DNA of 64,000 bases from Eretmocerus hayati (lineage: Eukaryota; Arthropoda; Insecta; Hymenoptera; Aphelinidae), in assembly GCA_029851415.1 (NCBI GenBank), contig CM056741.1, positions 83,032,282-83,096,281 on the forward strand, written 5' to 3'. The notes under the pieces are model-generated. The model was given only the letters and a program-made list of their open reading frames with translations. It did not search any database and was not told the DNA's origin. A program made the translations under genes and the position numbers. This document shows positions 44,576 to 53,650 of this stretch, in pieces; positions within the stretch are counted from its first letter, which is position 1; the number at the start of each line of letters is the position of its first letter.

Positions 44576-45141
44576 TAATATGGATAGTTCTTCTGGGTCA
44601 GATGGGGTAGTACCCCGTGACTAAATTAAACACTCATCTAATCTAATATAATCTTTCTCTCTCTCTCCTGTTTTTTTTTATTTTTTAAGGTGGTTGTAGG
44701 GCGAAAACGTTGCGACGTACGAAGGAGAGGCACCGGTCAGCCGAACACGGCTGGCCAGCAGCTCCCAACAGTCCCGGGCTGGAATCCGCATCGATACGGC
44801 CATCCGAACCGGGTAAACCCTCTCTCCTTTCTCCGTTGGCGCCGGCCATTGGACAAGGGAGAGATCCACCAACTTACCAATCTGGCCCGGCACCGCGTGA
44901 GCATTACTTCAGGGCCGGCGGCGTCTTGCGCTCAGGATCGAGCGTCTCTCTTCTCACGACTCGCAGGTGTTGTTTCCCCTTCTTCGATCTTCTTCCATCT
45001 CTTCATTCTTCATTCTTCTTTCTTCGATCTCTTTTCTTTCTTCGATCTTCGATCTTCTCTCTTCTCTCGTCTTCCTCCCCTCTTCAGTCCATCATATTCC
45101 TCCTGGAACTATTTGGACCTCTTCTGTTTGAATCGGCAGGT

Positions 45142-48100
45142 TTACTGTAATTCGCCGGCATCGGGGCGCCTCACCTCCCTCTCTTCCTCCTCCTTACGGG
45201 TCATCACCAGCTTAATGTATCCGGTGACTCTATCCCATGTCTCCTGGTTGCGGAGCGAGTACGGGACGAGGTTCTCCGGTGTTAGTTGAGCACCCAGCCA
45301 TTCATCCAATTCGGCGCGCTCCCTTCGGGTGTCGTTGCACATGAACATGGCGTGTTTAGCGTCGTCCCAGTTGTCCCCGCATGACTGACATGCTGGGTAT
45401 GTCTTCTACTTGAACCGGGTCGAGTAGGCACCGAAGCAACCGTGATCACTCAGAACTGCTTCGTCCAGTAGTCCATCTCTCCGTGGGTGCGTTCCACCCA
45501 CTTGGCTACGCCACGGGTCAACTGGTGCGTCCATCTGCCATTCGCAAATGGCGAATCCCACTTAGTTTGCCACTGTTCGAGCGTGGTCTCCTTCTCGTTG
45601 TCGCGGATGATCTCCTTCATCGTTGGAGTGAGTACTCGTTCGGCTCCGATCACTTTCTGGCGGTCCCAGATCCTCACTCGCTCCGCGACGAGCAAGTGGA
45701 TGGGCGGTGTACTCGCCAATACGTAAGCCGCATCTCCTGACACGGTGCGGTAGGCACGGATACTTCTCAGGGCCGCTCTCCGGTGGACAGGCCCCATCCT
45801 CTTCGCGATGATGGTCTTCTCTACTCTCTTTCCCCACATGGGTGCACCGTAGAGCATGATAGAGGTGCTGACGGTGTTGAGGAGTGCGCGCCTCTTTTCC
45901 TTGGGTCCCCCGATATTCGGCATCAGCCGCTGAAGCGCCGCACCAACCCTGCTCGCTCTCTGGGCGGCCTCCTGGATGTGCTACTTGAACGACCACTTGT
46001 AGTCAAGCCATACGCCGAGGTATTTCAGCTCTGTCTTGCGTGGGATCTCTTGCCCGTTGATGTAAAAATGGGGCAAGTCAAACTTCCTGCGTCTTGTGAC
46101 CACGATTGCTTCGCACTTCTTGACAGCAAGCTCTAGGAGCCTGCTGATCATCCACTCGTAGACTCGGGCCAGCGCCTCGTTTGCGCGTCTACCCAAGAGT
46201 TCCTCGTTGTCGGCCCAGACTATGAGTCTCGCGTCGTCCGCGAAAGCCACTATCATCACTCCTTCGGGCAGTTCAATAGACAAAAAACTGTCGTACTTGG
46301 TGTTCCAGTTGAACGGCCCGGAAACCGATCTCTGTCCAATTCCGGCGGACAGTTTCCGGATCTCTTGTCCCTCGTCGGTGTCGTACACGAATGTCCTGTT
46401 CCGCAGATATTCACTCGTGATGGCTAGTAGATAGGGCGGCACTTCACCTGCTTGGGATTGATAGACTCGCTCCCAGCTCGCGCAGTTGAACGCGTTCTTT
46501 ATGTCCAACGCAATAATGGCACAGAATCCTCCACTTCCTAGGTATGGGTTCCCTACCGACGCTTGAACCCGTTCTTGGACCTCCTCGATCGCGTGCACAG
46601 TGCTTCGTCCCTTCCGGAACCCAAACTGCATCGGTGATAGCCCGCAGCTCCCTTCGTAGGCTTTTTCCACCCTGTTGAGCACCATCCTCTTGTACATTTT
46701 CCCGATATTGTCGAGCACGCTGAGAGGGCGTTGACCTCCTTGACCTTGAGGTATCAGGACCAGCTTCTGGCGTTTCCACTTATCCGGGAAACTTCCCGCG
46801 CTCAGACAGATGTTGAAGAGGTCGAGGAGTAAATCTGGCTTGTATTGGAAGACCAGTTTCAGAGCCTCGTTTGGAATGCCGTCTAGGCCAGGGGCCTTGC
46901 TGTTTGGCAGTCTCTTCGCCGCTATGAGTAGTTCTTGCATAGTGAAGAGCGGGATGGGGTCGTCGCTCTCTGGAGGGGATGTGACTCTAGGTTCTCTTGC
47001 TGGGAAGAGGTCTTCCACGATGCTGCGCAAGGTAGCTGCATCGGTCGGTGCTGGGTTGCCCCTCCGGGGTCGGACCTTGGACATGACCACGCGGTATGGC
47101 GTACCCCACGGGTCTCCATTAACCATGTCGCACAATTCACCCCAGCACTTATCTTCGCTCCTCCGGATGGCTAGAACGAGAGCTTTTTTTGCTTCTCTGT
47201 ACGCCCTATCATCTTCCACCAGTGATGGTCGATTTAGTTTCCTTGATCGCCACGCGGTTATCCTTTTCTTATTGCTCGTTCTTCATAGGGTTTTTATCTC
47301 GTCGGTGATCCAGTACTCTGGTTTCCTCCAGAAGCTTGATGTTGTCTTGCGAGGCATCAATGCGTCACAAGCTCTCGTGATGGTGGTCGTCACCATATCC
47401 ACAGCCTCGTCCGCGGTGATGTTCATCGGGAGATCTTCGGCTGTTTCTATCGATTCCCGGAATTTTCCCTCATCCAGCTTGCGTACCTGCCACCCCGTCG
47501 GTCGCGGTCTGCGTGTCGTCTGTCTCTGTCTGTCAATCCTAAGCCGAAACCGAATTTGTCGATGGTAACTCAATGTTTCCGTGTCCAGAACCTCCCACGA
47601 TGTCATACGTCCCATGGGCGACGGGCTCATGAACGTCAGGTCGAGGACCGAAGACAAACCTCCCTCCCTGGACCGAGTGTCGTGTCGGTAGTAGGTGATA
47701 ACCCCCGTCTCGTTCGCGAGCACTCATCTTAATGCCTCCACGGCATCAGCGAGTATTACCCCCCGTCTATCACGCGGCCCCCCGCTCCAAGTCAGTTCCT
47801 TGGAGTTGAAATTCCCCGCGATTATAACTGGGCCCCCCCCCCCCCCCCATTGCCTCGCATCCTCTTCTAGGTCGTGGAGCTCGTCTTCGAATTCGTGCGT
47901 CTTGAGCGACGGCGAATAGTAGCAGCTGTAGACTGCTGTGCCCCCTATGGTCTTTTGAGCGAAACCGCGGCCATTAACAGCTGGTCCAGTCTTACGGATC
48001 GCAGGATTCTTGAACTGGATTACGGCTGTCCTTCAGTGATCGAATGTGGATCGAGAGAATTCGCGCTTCCGAGGCGGTTCGGAGATAATCAGAACATCGA

Positions 48101-48182
48101 TCCCTCCTTCTTTGGTAACAGCGTGTAGGAGATCGTCTGCGTCCCCGCTCTTCCTGAGGTTGGCTTGGATGAAGCTAGCCAT
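45142..48182 (-). pseudogene. R1-type ORF2, copy 3 (several frameshifts and stops)
   Basis: The start is ATG 48182 (MASFIQANLRKSG), overlapping ORF1 as ATGGCTAG. Endonuclease pieces lie at 47283-48182, interrupted near 48035 and near 47728 and by a C-run (47835-47848). RT spans 45981-47219 (KAPGLDGIPNEAL, QFGFRKGRSTVHAI, ALDIKNAFNCASW, GIGQRSVSGPFNWN, VAFADDARLIV). A stop near 45983, frame changes near 45440 and 45360, and loss of zinc-motif spacing follow. Gly to Arg in the GQGS block is a further lesion. Not functional. Confidence 0.85.
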
Positions 48183-49338
48183 TTCTTCTCTTCCTGCGTT
48201 TATATGTGGTTTTTGCCCTCTGGTACGCATGGCAGTTGCTGGCCCCAGATCTGTGGTCAGATTTGGACCCGATCGCCGCACAGCTTAGGCATCTTGGTTT
48301 TTCCTTGCAAATTGCAGCAAGGTGCCCTGGTTCGCCGCATTGGAAGCAGAGTTTTGGTTTCCGTTCCTCTGCCTTCTCTTTCCTGCACCCCGAGGCCTTG
48401 TGGCCGTACTCCAAGCAGTTATAGCACCGTGGGATGCCACCCTTCTCGCGGATCCTGACTCGGCCCCATCCAGCCTTTGGCTCCTTCCAGTCGAGGAGAT
48501 GGTGGGCCAGTCTCGTTGCGATCGAGACAACAGCGGTTTGGGTGCCGCGGTAGCCACTCCGGATGGACTTGACTACAACGGCACCCTTCTCGTTTTCTGG
48601 TAGGGCCTTCGCGAGGTCATCCCGCACCTTGATTATGTCGACATCGTAGTCGACTCCGAGCACCTCGAGGGTCGTGCTGTTTGCTAGACAGTGGACAGCT
48701 CCTTCTTGCCCGACGACTGGTGCCAAGGCTGCCTTGACGGCGGCGACATCGGTGCCCTTCTTGAGTTCAAGAAGGACTTGACCTTCTTGGGTCTTGCGGA
48801 TGCCCGTGACCTTAGAGCCCACTTCTTCATCGAGGTCATCCGTTTTTATCCTGCGCAGCATGTCTGCGTAGGTTAGCCCACCTTGTTTGGCCGTAACGAG
48901 GACGGCTTCGGGCTTCACCCTTCTCGGCTTCATTTTCGCTTTCTTTCTGGCGGCATCGTCCGATCTACCGCTCTTCTTTGCCCTCCTCGCTTGTTTCTTT
49001 GACGCCACTTCCTTCCAAGGCCCATTCTGCTCGGGCCGATTGGGCGTTGATGTCGAGCGCGGTGTTCTGAGACCTCCCGGTAGAGGTCCGTATCGCGTCG
49101 CCTTCGAACCGCGTTGTTGCCCCGGTCGCGATTCCGGTTTCCCTGCTCCCCTTCCCTGGAAGCCACTACCCGACGCGGCCGGTTTTTTTTGTGACCGGAG
49201 GCTGCACATTCCCCCTCATTTCAGGGTCTTTTCCGTTTCGAGGAGCGTTGTCTCGAAAGCAGCCCGCTTCGCCTTGTCTGTCGCGAGTAGGCCTTCGAGC
49301 GCGTGGCCTATCTTCTTGAGCTCTTCGATGTCACCCTT

Positions 49339-49340
<2 letters not shown>
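48175..49340 (-). pseudogene. R1-type ORF1, copy 3
   Basis: An open stretch of 344 residues (48175-49209) encodes ADMLRRIKTDDLDEEVGSKV and GIRKTQEGQVLLELKKG, with three zinc knuckles (CYNCLEYGHKASGC, CFQCGEPGHLAAIC, CLSCAAIGSKSDHRSGASNC). Upstream residues to 49340 (EGLLATDKAKRAAFETTLLE) lie before a TGA near 49224. The N-terminus is lost at the (TC)n junction. Confidence 0.8.

Positions 49341-49387
<47 letters not shown>
49341..49387. repeat. (TC)n microsatellite between R1 copy 3 and CR1 copy 2
   Basis: CT repeat abutting the truncated 5' ends of both elements, which diverge from it in opposite directions. Confidence 0.95.
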
Positions 49388-49389
<2 letters not shown>

Positions 49390-49639
49390 TCAGCTGAGGC
49401 CACTTGCACGAGGTCTAGGCTTCAAATATGTTTGGCACAGCGGTGGACGCTTTTGGGTCAGGCGTAGAAATGGCGAGAGAGCGCATGCGTTCGAGTCCCT
49501 CACTGAACTGCATGTCCTTGAAACGGCGTGTCGAACAGCCCCAAGACCAAATCATGAGTCATCGGACAGTAGCCCGAACAGTCCAACCGTTCCAGACCAG
49601 GCTACAGATTCTACAGCAGCATCAGCGGGGACTCCCTGA
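49388..49639 (+). pseudogene. CR1-type ORF1, C-terminal fragment
   Basis: 84 residues: the end of the FP-like domain (LRPLARGLGFKYVWHSGGRF, WVRRRNGERAHAF) and a Ser/Pro/Thr-rich tail ending at TGA 49637-49639, followed by CTA. ORF2 follows in the same frame. Upstream reading through (TC)n into antisense R1 is accidental. Confidence 0.8.
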
Positions 49640-49642
49640 CTA
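49637..49642 (+). promoter_or_regulatory. UGA-CUA leaky stop context between ORF1 and ORF2
   Basis: TGA CTA at the end of ORF1, followed in frame by ORF2. The same hexamer stands at the same place in copy 1 (15979). Confidence 0.6.
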
Positions 49643-52567
49643 AATACGGCTGCCGGAGAGTCAAAAGGGAGTGGTAGTTCCTTAGAGGCGGGGTTTAGCA
49701 ACCTTAACTCCTTAACAGATAAGATTGAGCACCTGCGCCTGCTCGTCGCTGCCGACCCCTCCTACCATCTTTTCGGGGTAGCTGAGTCGTGGCTTGATGA
49801 GTTTGTGGATGACAGTCTTGTTCAGGTCCCAGGTTATTCGCTGTTACGGCAAGATCGGAACAGAAACGGTGGCGGGGTTGCTCTGTATGTGCGTAATGAT
49901 TTCAAAGTGGAGAGGCTTGCCTCGTCTAATACTTCTGGTCCGGGGTGTCCTGGCATCCCCGAGTATTTGTTTTGCAGCGTACAGCAGGGTAACTCGCCAT
50001 CGATTCTAGTAGGTGTGATTTATAGACCTCCAAAGGTTGCCATGCAGAAGGATGATGGGCTTTTCGGCTCATTACGCCGACTGTGTGGAGATTCTAGCCA
50101 CAAAGTTATTATGGGGGATCTGAACGCAGACTTGTTGGACACGGCTCATTCTGACACAAAGACATTGACCGCACTGACCGAAGAACTGTCCCTTCAGATT
50201 GTGCAGCACGGTGCGACTCATCAACACAACCCCAATGTGTCTCATAAATGGATCGACCATATGTACGTAGATGAAAATGATACCGTCACCGACTTACAAA
50301 ACAGACTACTGCCCAGTTTCGGCAAGCACGCGGTCATCGACGTCACCATCAACGTCTTCACTCCTGCTCCGCCTAAAAATTCCTTCACATACAGGGATTT
50401 CCGTAACATCACTCCGGAGCAGTTGAATGATCGCCTGCTTCGCTGTGACTGGGCAGCGCTCAACAATGCTGGAACTAGTTTGGAAGATGCGATTAATTGC
50501 CTCAATGTAAACTTGAAAGTTGTATTAGATGAACTAGCGCCTGAAAAAACGATTTGCCCTCGTAAAGGCGACGCTCCTTGGATTGGTCCCGAGCTGAAAG
50601 GACTCATTAAGAAGCGAGATGCAACACGTAGGCGCTCGGAGCGAAACCAATGCAACCAGCGCAAGTGTTCTGGTCTTCAGAATGAGTTCTTCCGGCTCAG
50701 TGAAGAGGTCGACGTGCGTATTGAGAAAGAGCGAAATTCCTTCATTCAAAGTCACCTTTCCGACGCTCTTGATCAACATAAAAACATTTGGAAGGAAATG
50801 CGTAACCTCGGCCTCTTGCCTAAGAGCAAAGAGGAGGAGCTTCACGGCTTCACCCCGGACGAGTTGAACGCTCACTTTGCAGGAGTCTCTGTCTCACCTC
50901 GCGAGAATATAGAAGAAGCAATGGACGATGTAATGGTGGCTCCAGAGGAGGGTTTCGAATTCAAGCCAACCAATTTGAATGAAGTAGTCCTTGCCATAAA
51001 ACATTTCTCCTCACAGGCTCGCGGGGTAGATGGAATCCCTCAAAGCGTGATCGCGAAAGCTCTCCCGGCGATTGGTGATCTTATTGTACATATTTTCAAC
51101 TCCTCTTTTGCTCACAGCATCTTTCCTGAGACTTGGAAGCAAGCACAGCTGATTGCGCTAAAAAAGACTGTAGCTCCATCATCAGTCTCGGACTTCCGTC
51201 CTATTGCGCTCTTGTGCTTCCTCTCCAAAGTTCTCGAAAAGATTGCACACGACCAAATCACGGAGTACTTGAAGAAAGAAAAATTATTAGATGGCTTCCA
51301 GGCTGGTTTCAGACAACACCACAGTACCCAGACAGCTTTGCTGAAATTGACTGATGACATCAGACTAGGTATAGATAGGAAGAAGATCACCCTTTTACTA
51401 CTCTTCGACTTCAGCAAAGCCTTTGACACGATATCACCAACAAAACTTCTGAGTAAACTGCGACAACTTGGTTTCTCGCGTTCGGCACTCCTGTGGATCA
51501 AATCATATTTACAAGGTCGCACCCAGCTAGTCACCTCCAAGAATGGTAAATCTGATTGGCTCGCAACCAATCTGGGTGTTCCGCAGGGTTCTGTTCTCGG
51601 GCCCTTACTCTTTAGTTTGTACGTCAATGACTTGCCTGGGCTATTGAATGGAAAGTCGGTAGATCATCTCTTTTACGCTGATGACCTCCAAATTTATCTC
51701 CAAATCGAGAAAAATAAGATCAGGGAGGGCATCGCTCGACTGGGAGAAATCGGACGACTGGTTGCTGATTGGGCTATGGGCTCCGGCCTGCGTCTCAACG
51801 CTGGTAAAACCAAAGCAATCTTTTCCTCTTCCGAGAGGAATATCAAGCATCTGAAAAGGATGGATTTGCCAGGTGTTGAGATACAGGATGGAGTTTTCGT
51901 TCCTTTCAGTGACACAGTCGTGAGTCTTGGTGTAGTATTAGACAGCGAATTATCGTGGAAACCGCAAATAAATCAAGTGACGAAGAAAGTCAACAGGGCC
52001 CTGTACGGTTTGCGGTTTTTCAGGGCATGCATCACCGGGACTCTCCGAGTTCGACTGGTCGAGGCGTTAGTACAACCCCATCTAGACTATTGTACGGTCG
52101 TGTATCTTGACGCCACAGACGAACAGCGGCAACGGCTACAAAGACTAAACAACTCATTTGTGAGATACATTTTTGATCTTAGGAGAGACGAGCACATCAC
52201 TCCGTTCAGGGAAAACTTGGTTTGGCTGCGTACTGATTCGCGGCGAATGTACTTTGCAGGCATTATCATGTATAAGATCATGCACATGAGGGAACCTGGT
52301 TACCTGTCTGCAATGTTTACCAGGCACCAATCCGAGCGCCCCGTGCGGGGAGATGCACAAGAGCAGGAACTCAAAGTCCCCAAGGCGAGACTTGAATATG
52401 GAAGAAGATCTTTCCAAGTTCAATGCGCTCACTTCTGGAACTTTCTCCCTTCAGGCATTCGGCAAATTCAGAAGATCTCATTTTTCAAAGAAGCTTTGAA
52501 AGAGTTTCTCTTATCACAACCATCCCAGAGGATTGATGTGGATAACAAACAATACTTTAACCTCTGA
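49640..52567 (+). CDS. CR1-type ORF2 polyprotein: APE endonuclease and RT, intact
   Basis: About 975 codons, uninterrupted. The first in-frame AUG is at about 50041, after the first endonuclease blocks, so translation probably continues from ORF1 across TGA CTA. Endonuclease: TDKIEHLRLLVAADPS, GVAESWLDEFV, VGVIYRPPKV, IMGDLNADLLD, KHAVIDVTIN. RT: SQARGVDGIPQSVI, QAGFRQHHSTQTALLKL, LLFDFSKAFDTISPTKL, NLGVPQGSVLGPLLFSLYVN, catalytic HLFYADDLQIYL, GLRLNAGKTKAI. The CR1/L2-type C-terminal region (QPHLDYCTVVYLDATDEQRQ) ends at TGA 52565-52567. It would nick target DNA and reverse transcribe from the nick. Catalytic residues look intact. Confidence 0.9.
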   Translation, partial: LNTAAGESKGSGSSLEAGFSNLNSLTDKIEHLRLLVAADPSYHLFGVAESWLDEFVDDSLVQVPGYSLLRQDRNRNGGGVALYVRNDFKVERLASSNTSGPGCPGIPEYLFCSVQQGNSPSILVGVIYRPPKVAMQKDDGLFGSLRRLCGDSSHKVIMGDLNADLLDTAHSDTKTLTALTEELSLQIVQHGATHQHNPNVSHKWIDHMYVDENDTVTDLQNRLLPSFGKHAVIDVTINVFTPAPPKNSFTYRDFRNITPEQLNDRLLRCDWAALNNAGTSLEDAINCLNVNLKVVLDELAPEKTICPRKGDAPWIGPELKGLIKKRDATRRRSERNQCNQRKCSGLQNEFFRLSEEVDVRIEKERNSFIQSHLSDALDQHKNIWKEMRNLGLLPKSKEEELHGFTPDELNAHFAGVSVSPRENIEEAMDDVMVAPEEGFEFKPTNLNEVVLAIKHFSSQARGVDGIPQSVIAKALPAIGDLIVHIFNSSFAHSIFPETWKQAQLIALKKTVAPSSVSDFRPIALLCFLSKVLEKIAHDQITEYLKKEKLLDGFQAGFRQHHSTQTALLKLTDDIRLGIDRKKITLLLLFDFSKAFDTISPTKLLSKLRQLGFSRSALLWIKSYLQGRTQLVTSKNGKSDWLATNLGVPQGSVLGPLLFSLYVNDLPGLLNGKSVDHLFYADDLQIYLQIEKNKIREGIARLGEIGRLVADWAMGSGLRLNAGKTKAIFSSSERNIKHLKRMDLPGVEIQDGVFVPFSDTVVSLGVVLDSELSWKPQINQVTKKVNRALYGLRFFRACITGTLRVRLVEALVQPHLDYCTVVYLDATDEQRQRLQRLNNSFVRYIFDLRRDEHITPFRENLVWLRTDSRRMYFAGIIMYKIMHMREPGYLSAMFTRHQSERPVRGDAQEQELKVPKARLEYGRRSFQVQCAHFWNFLPSGIRQIQKISFFKEALKEFLLSQPSQRIDVDNKQYFNL

Positions 52568-52931
52568 TAGGCTTGGGCTCTTTCCGATTAGGCTTTTAAT
52601 TATAACTTAGTTATGCGTGGCCTTCCCGCCATTGACTGAAACATCTGTGATAATTTTCCGAGCCCACTGTCCTTTTATATGCGCAAAAATGTTTTATATT
52701 TTCTTGCTCCTTTTTTGCTATCTTTACCTGTATAAGAAATAGTGTAATTTGACTTTCTACGCACCTTGCAGTGCTTCAAAATGACTAGTCACTTGATGTG
52801 ATAATACAATGTCCTTGACCAAAACGACAAATTTCATGAATGTGATATATATTTATTATGAGTGACATATAAACCATATGCAACAGAATTTTTAACTTTT
52901 GCCTCTGAGCAAATAAAGGATATCAATCAAT
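52568..52931 (+). other. CR1 copy 2 3' UTR
   Basis: Non-coding, ending GCCTCTGAGC, AATAAAGGATATC and AATC repeats. It matches the fragment at 31331-31513. Confidence 0.75.
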
Positions 52932-52966
52932 CTCTCTCTCTCTCTCTGTCTCTCTCTCTCTCTCCT
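52931..52966. repeat. (TC)n tract after CR1 copy 2
   Basis: Imperfect CT repeat at the 3' junction. Confidence 0.9.
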
Positions 52967-53038
52967 TCCCTCTTCCATTTGATATGATCTCTCCAATAGA
53001 ATGACGACAGGAATATAATTATCACGGAAATGTCACAC

Positions 53039-53430
53039 CTTGATGTAGTGTGCTTGAATCTTCTGAACATTAATTTCATCCTCTTTGGAGGGCGCTCTGC
53101 ATCCGCAGTTTTGTTATGATCTGGATCTGTATTATAGAGCTGAACTCCACCATCACCCGTCGCAGTATCCTCGTTGAGATCTCCTCCATTCCGCGAGATA
53201 TGTATCTGATCTAATGAAGGTTGGTCATCCTCATCGACCGGCGGAAATTCACTATTTTCAACTTCCAATGGAGTTTCATCGTTCTCATCGATGGATTGCA
53301 AATTGATGACCCTCTTCATGTGCTGATAACACTTGCCACAGTATGTTACACTCCCGAACTTCCTCAACTTTCGTTTGTCTCGATGAACATAGAAACATTG
53401 AACACACGTTATTTTTTCTTTTGAACCCAT
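53039..53430 (-). CDS. small four-cysteine protein or first exon, unknown function
   Basis: The minus-strand frame starts at ATG 53430 (MGSKEKITCVQCFYVHRD). A C-x2-C pair and a second pair 18 residues later (SVTYCGKCYQHMKRV) suggest a zinc ribbon. An acidic Asp/Glu-rich linker and a basic stretch (RPPKRMKLMFRRFKH) follow, so a nuclear or DNA-binding role is possible. AAG|GTGTGA at 53039-53038 would be a splice donor. Without splicing, the frame runs into the (TC)n as a Glu-Arg repeat ending at 52927. No family was recognised. It sits between two CR1 insertions, so later exons, if any, may be displaced. It may be host DNA or the N-terminus of another transposon. Confidence 0.35.
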
Positions 53431-53650
53431 GGTTAGCGAATCATGTATTCACGACAGAGGACTCGTTCAGGAGAGGGCCAATGAGTTGATTAAGAATATT
53501 TCCAAATCCTCTACATACTTCAGAGACATGCGGTACTCTGACCTCCCACACAAGGTGAACAAAACTCAAGTTCGCGTGGCTGTCCGCAAGCTCTCTCACG
53601 CTGAAGAGGGAAGGAAAGAGAAGGAGAGAGAGACAGGAGACAGAGAGCAA

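Larger units (their letters stand above)
38740..44652 (+). mobile_element. CR1-like element B, ORF1 only, split by a foldback
   Basis: It starts after (TC)n with GGTGAGT (38741-38747) and ends after the hairpin GGGGTAGTACCCC (44603-44615) with an ATCTA-type tail, at (TC)n (44653-44668). The body holds ORF1 (39178-39944), tandem repeats (40080-40720) and unassigned DNA. A 3.4-kb foldback is inserted near the 3' end. Removing the foldback leaves about 2.5 kb with no endonuclease or RT, so it looks non-autonomous. Confidence 0.6.
44671..49340 (-). mobile_element. R1-clade element, copy 3 (longest)
   Basis: The minus-strand copy runs from the tail (T-rich 44671-44686) through 3' UTR and complete ORF2 to most of ORF1, truncated at (TC)n (49341-49387). 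The 3' flank is (TC)n too. It is more mutated than copy 1 but shows Trp where copy 1 has premature stops. Confidence 0.85.
49388..52931 (+). mobile_element. CR1-type non-LTR element, copy 2 (intact ORF2)
   Basis: A 3.5-kb plus-strand copy truncated in the FP-like domain of ORF1, with a complete uninterrupted ORF2, a 3' UTR of about 360 bp, the hairpin GCCTCTGAGC, AATAAAG, an (AATC)n tail and (TC)n (52931-52966). It is flanked on both sides by (TC)n. It is the best-preserved element of the window. Confidence 0.9.

Noticed and set aside
48887..49639. 250-codon plus-strand frame
   Set aside because: It fuses antisense R1 ORF1, (TC)n and the CR1 ORF1 end by chance. Only 49388-49639 is meaningful.
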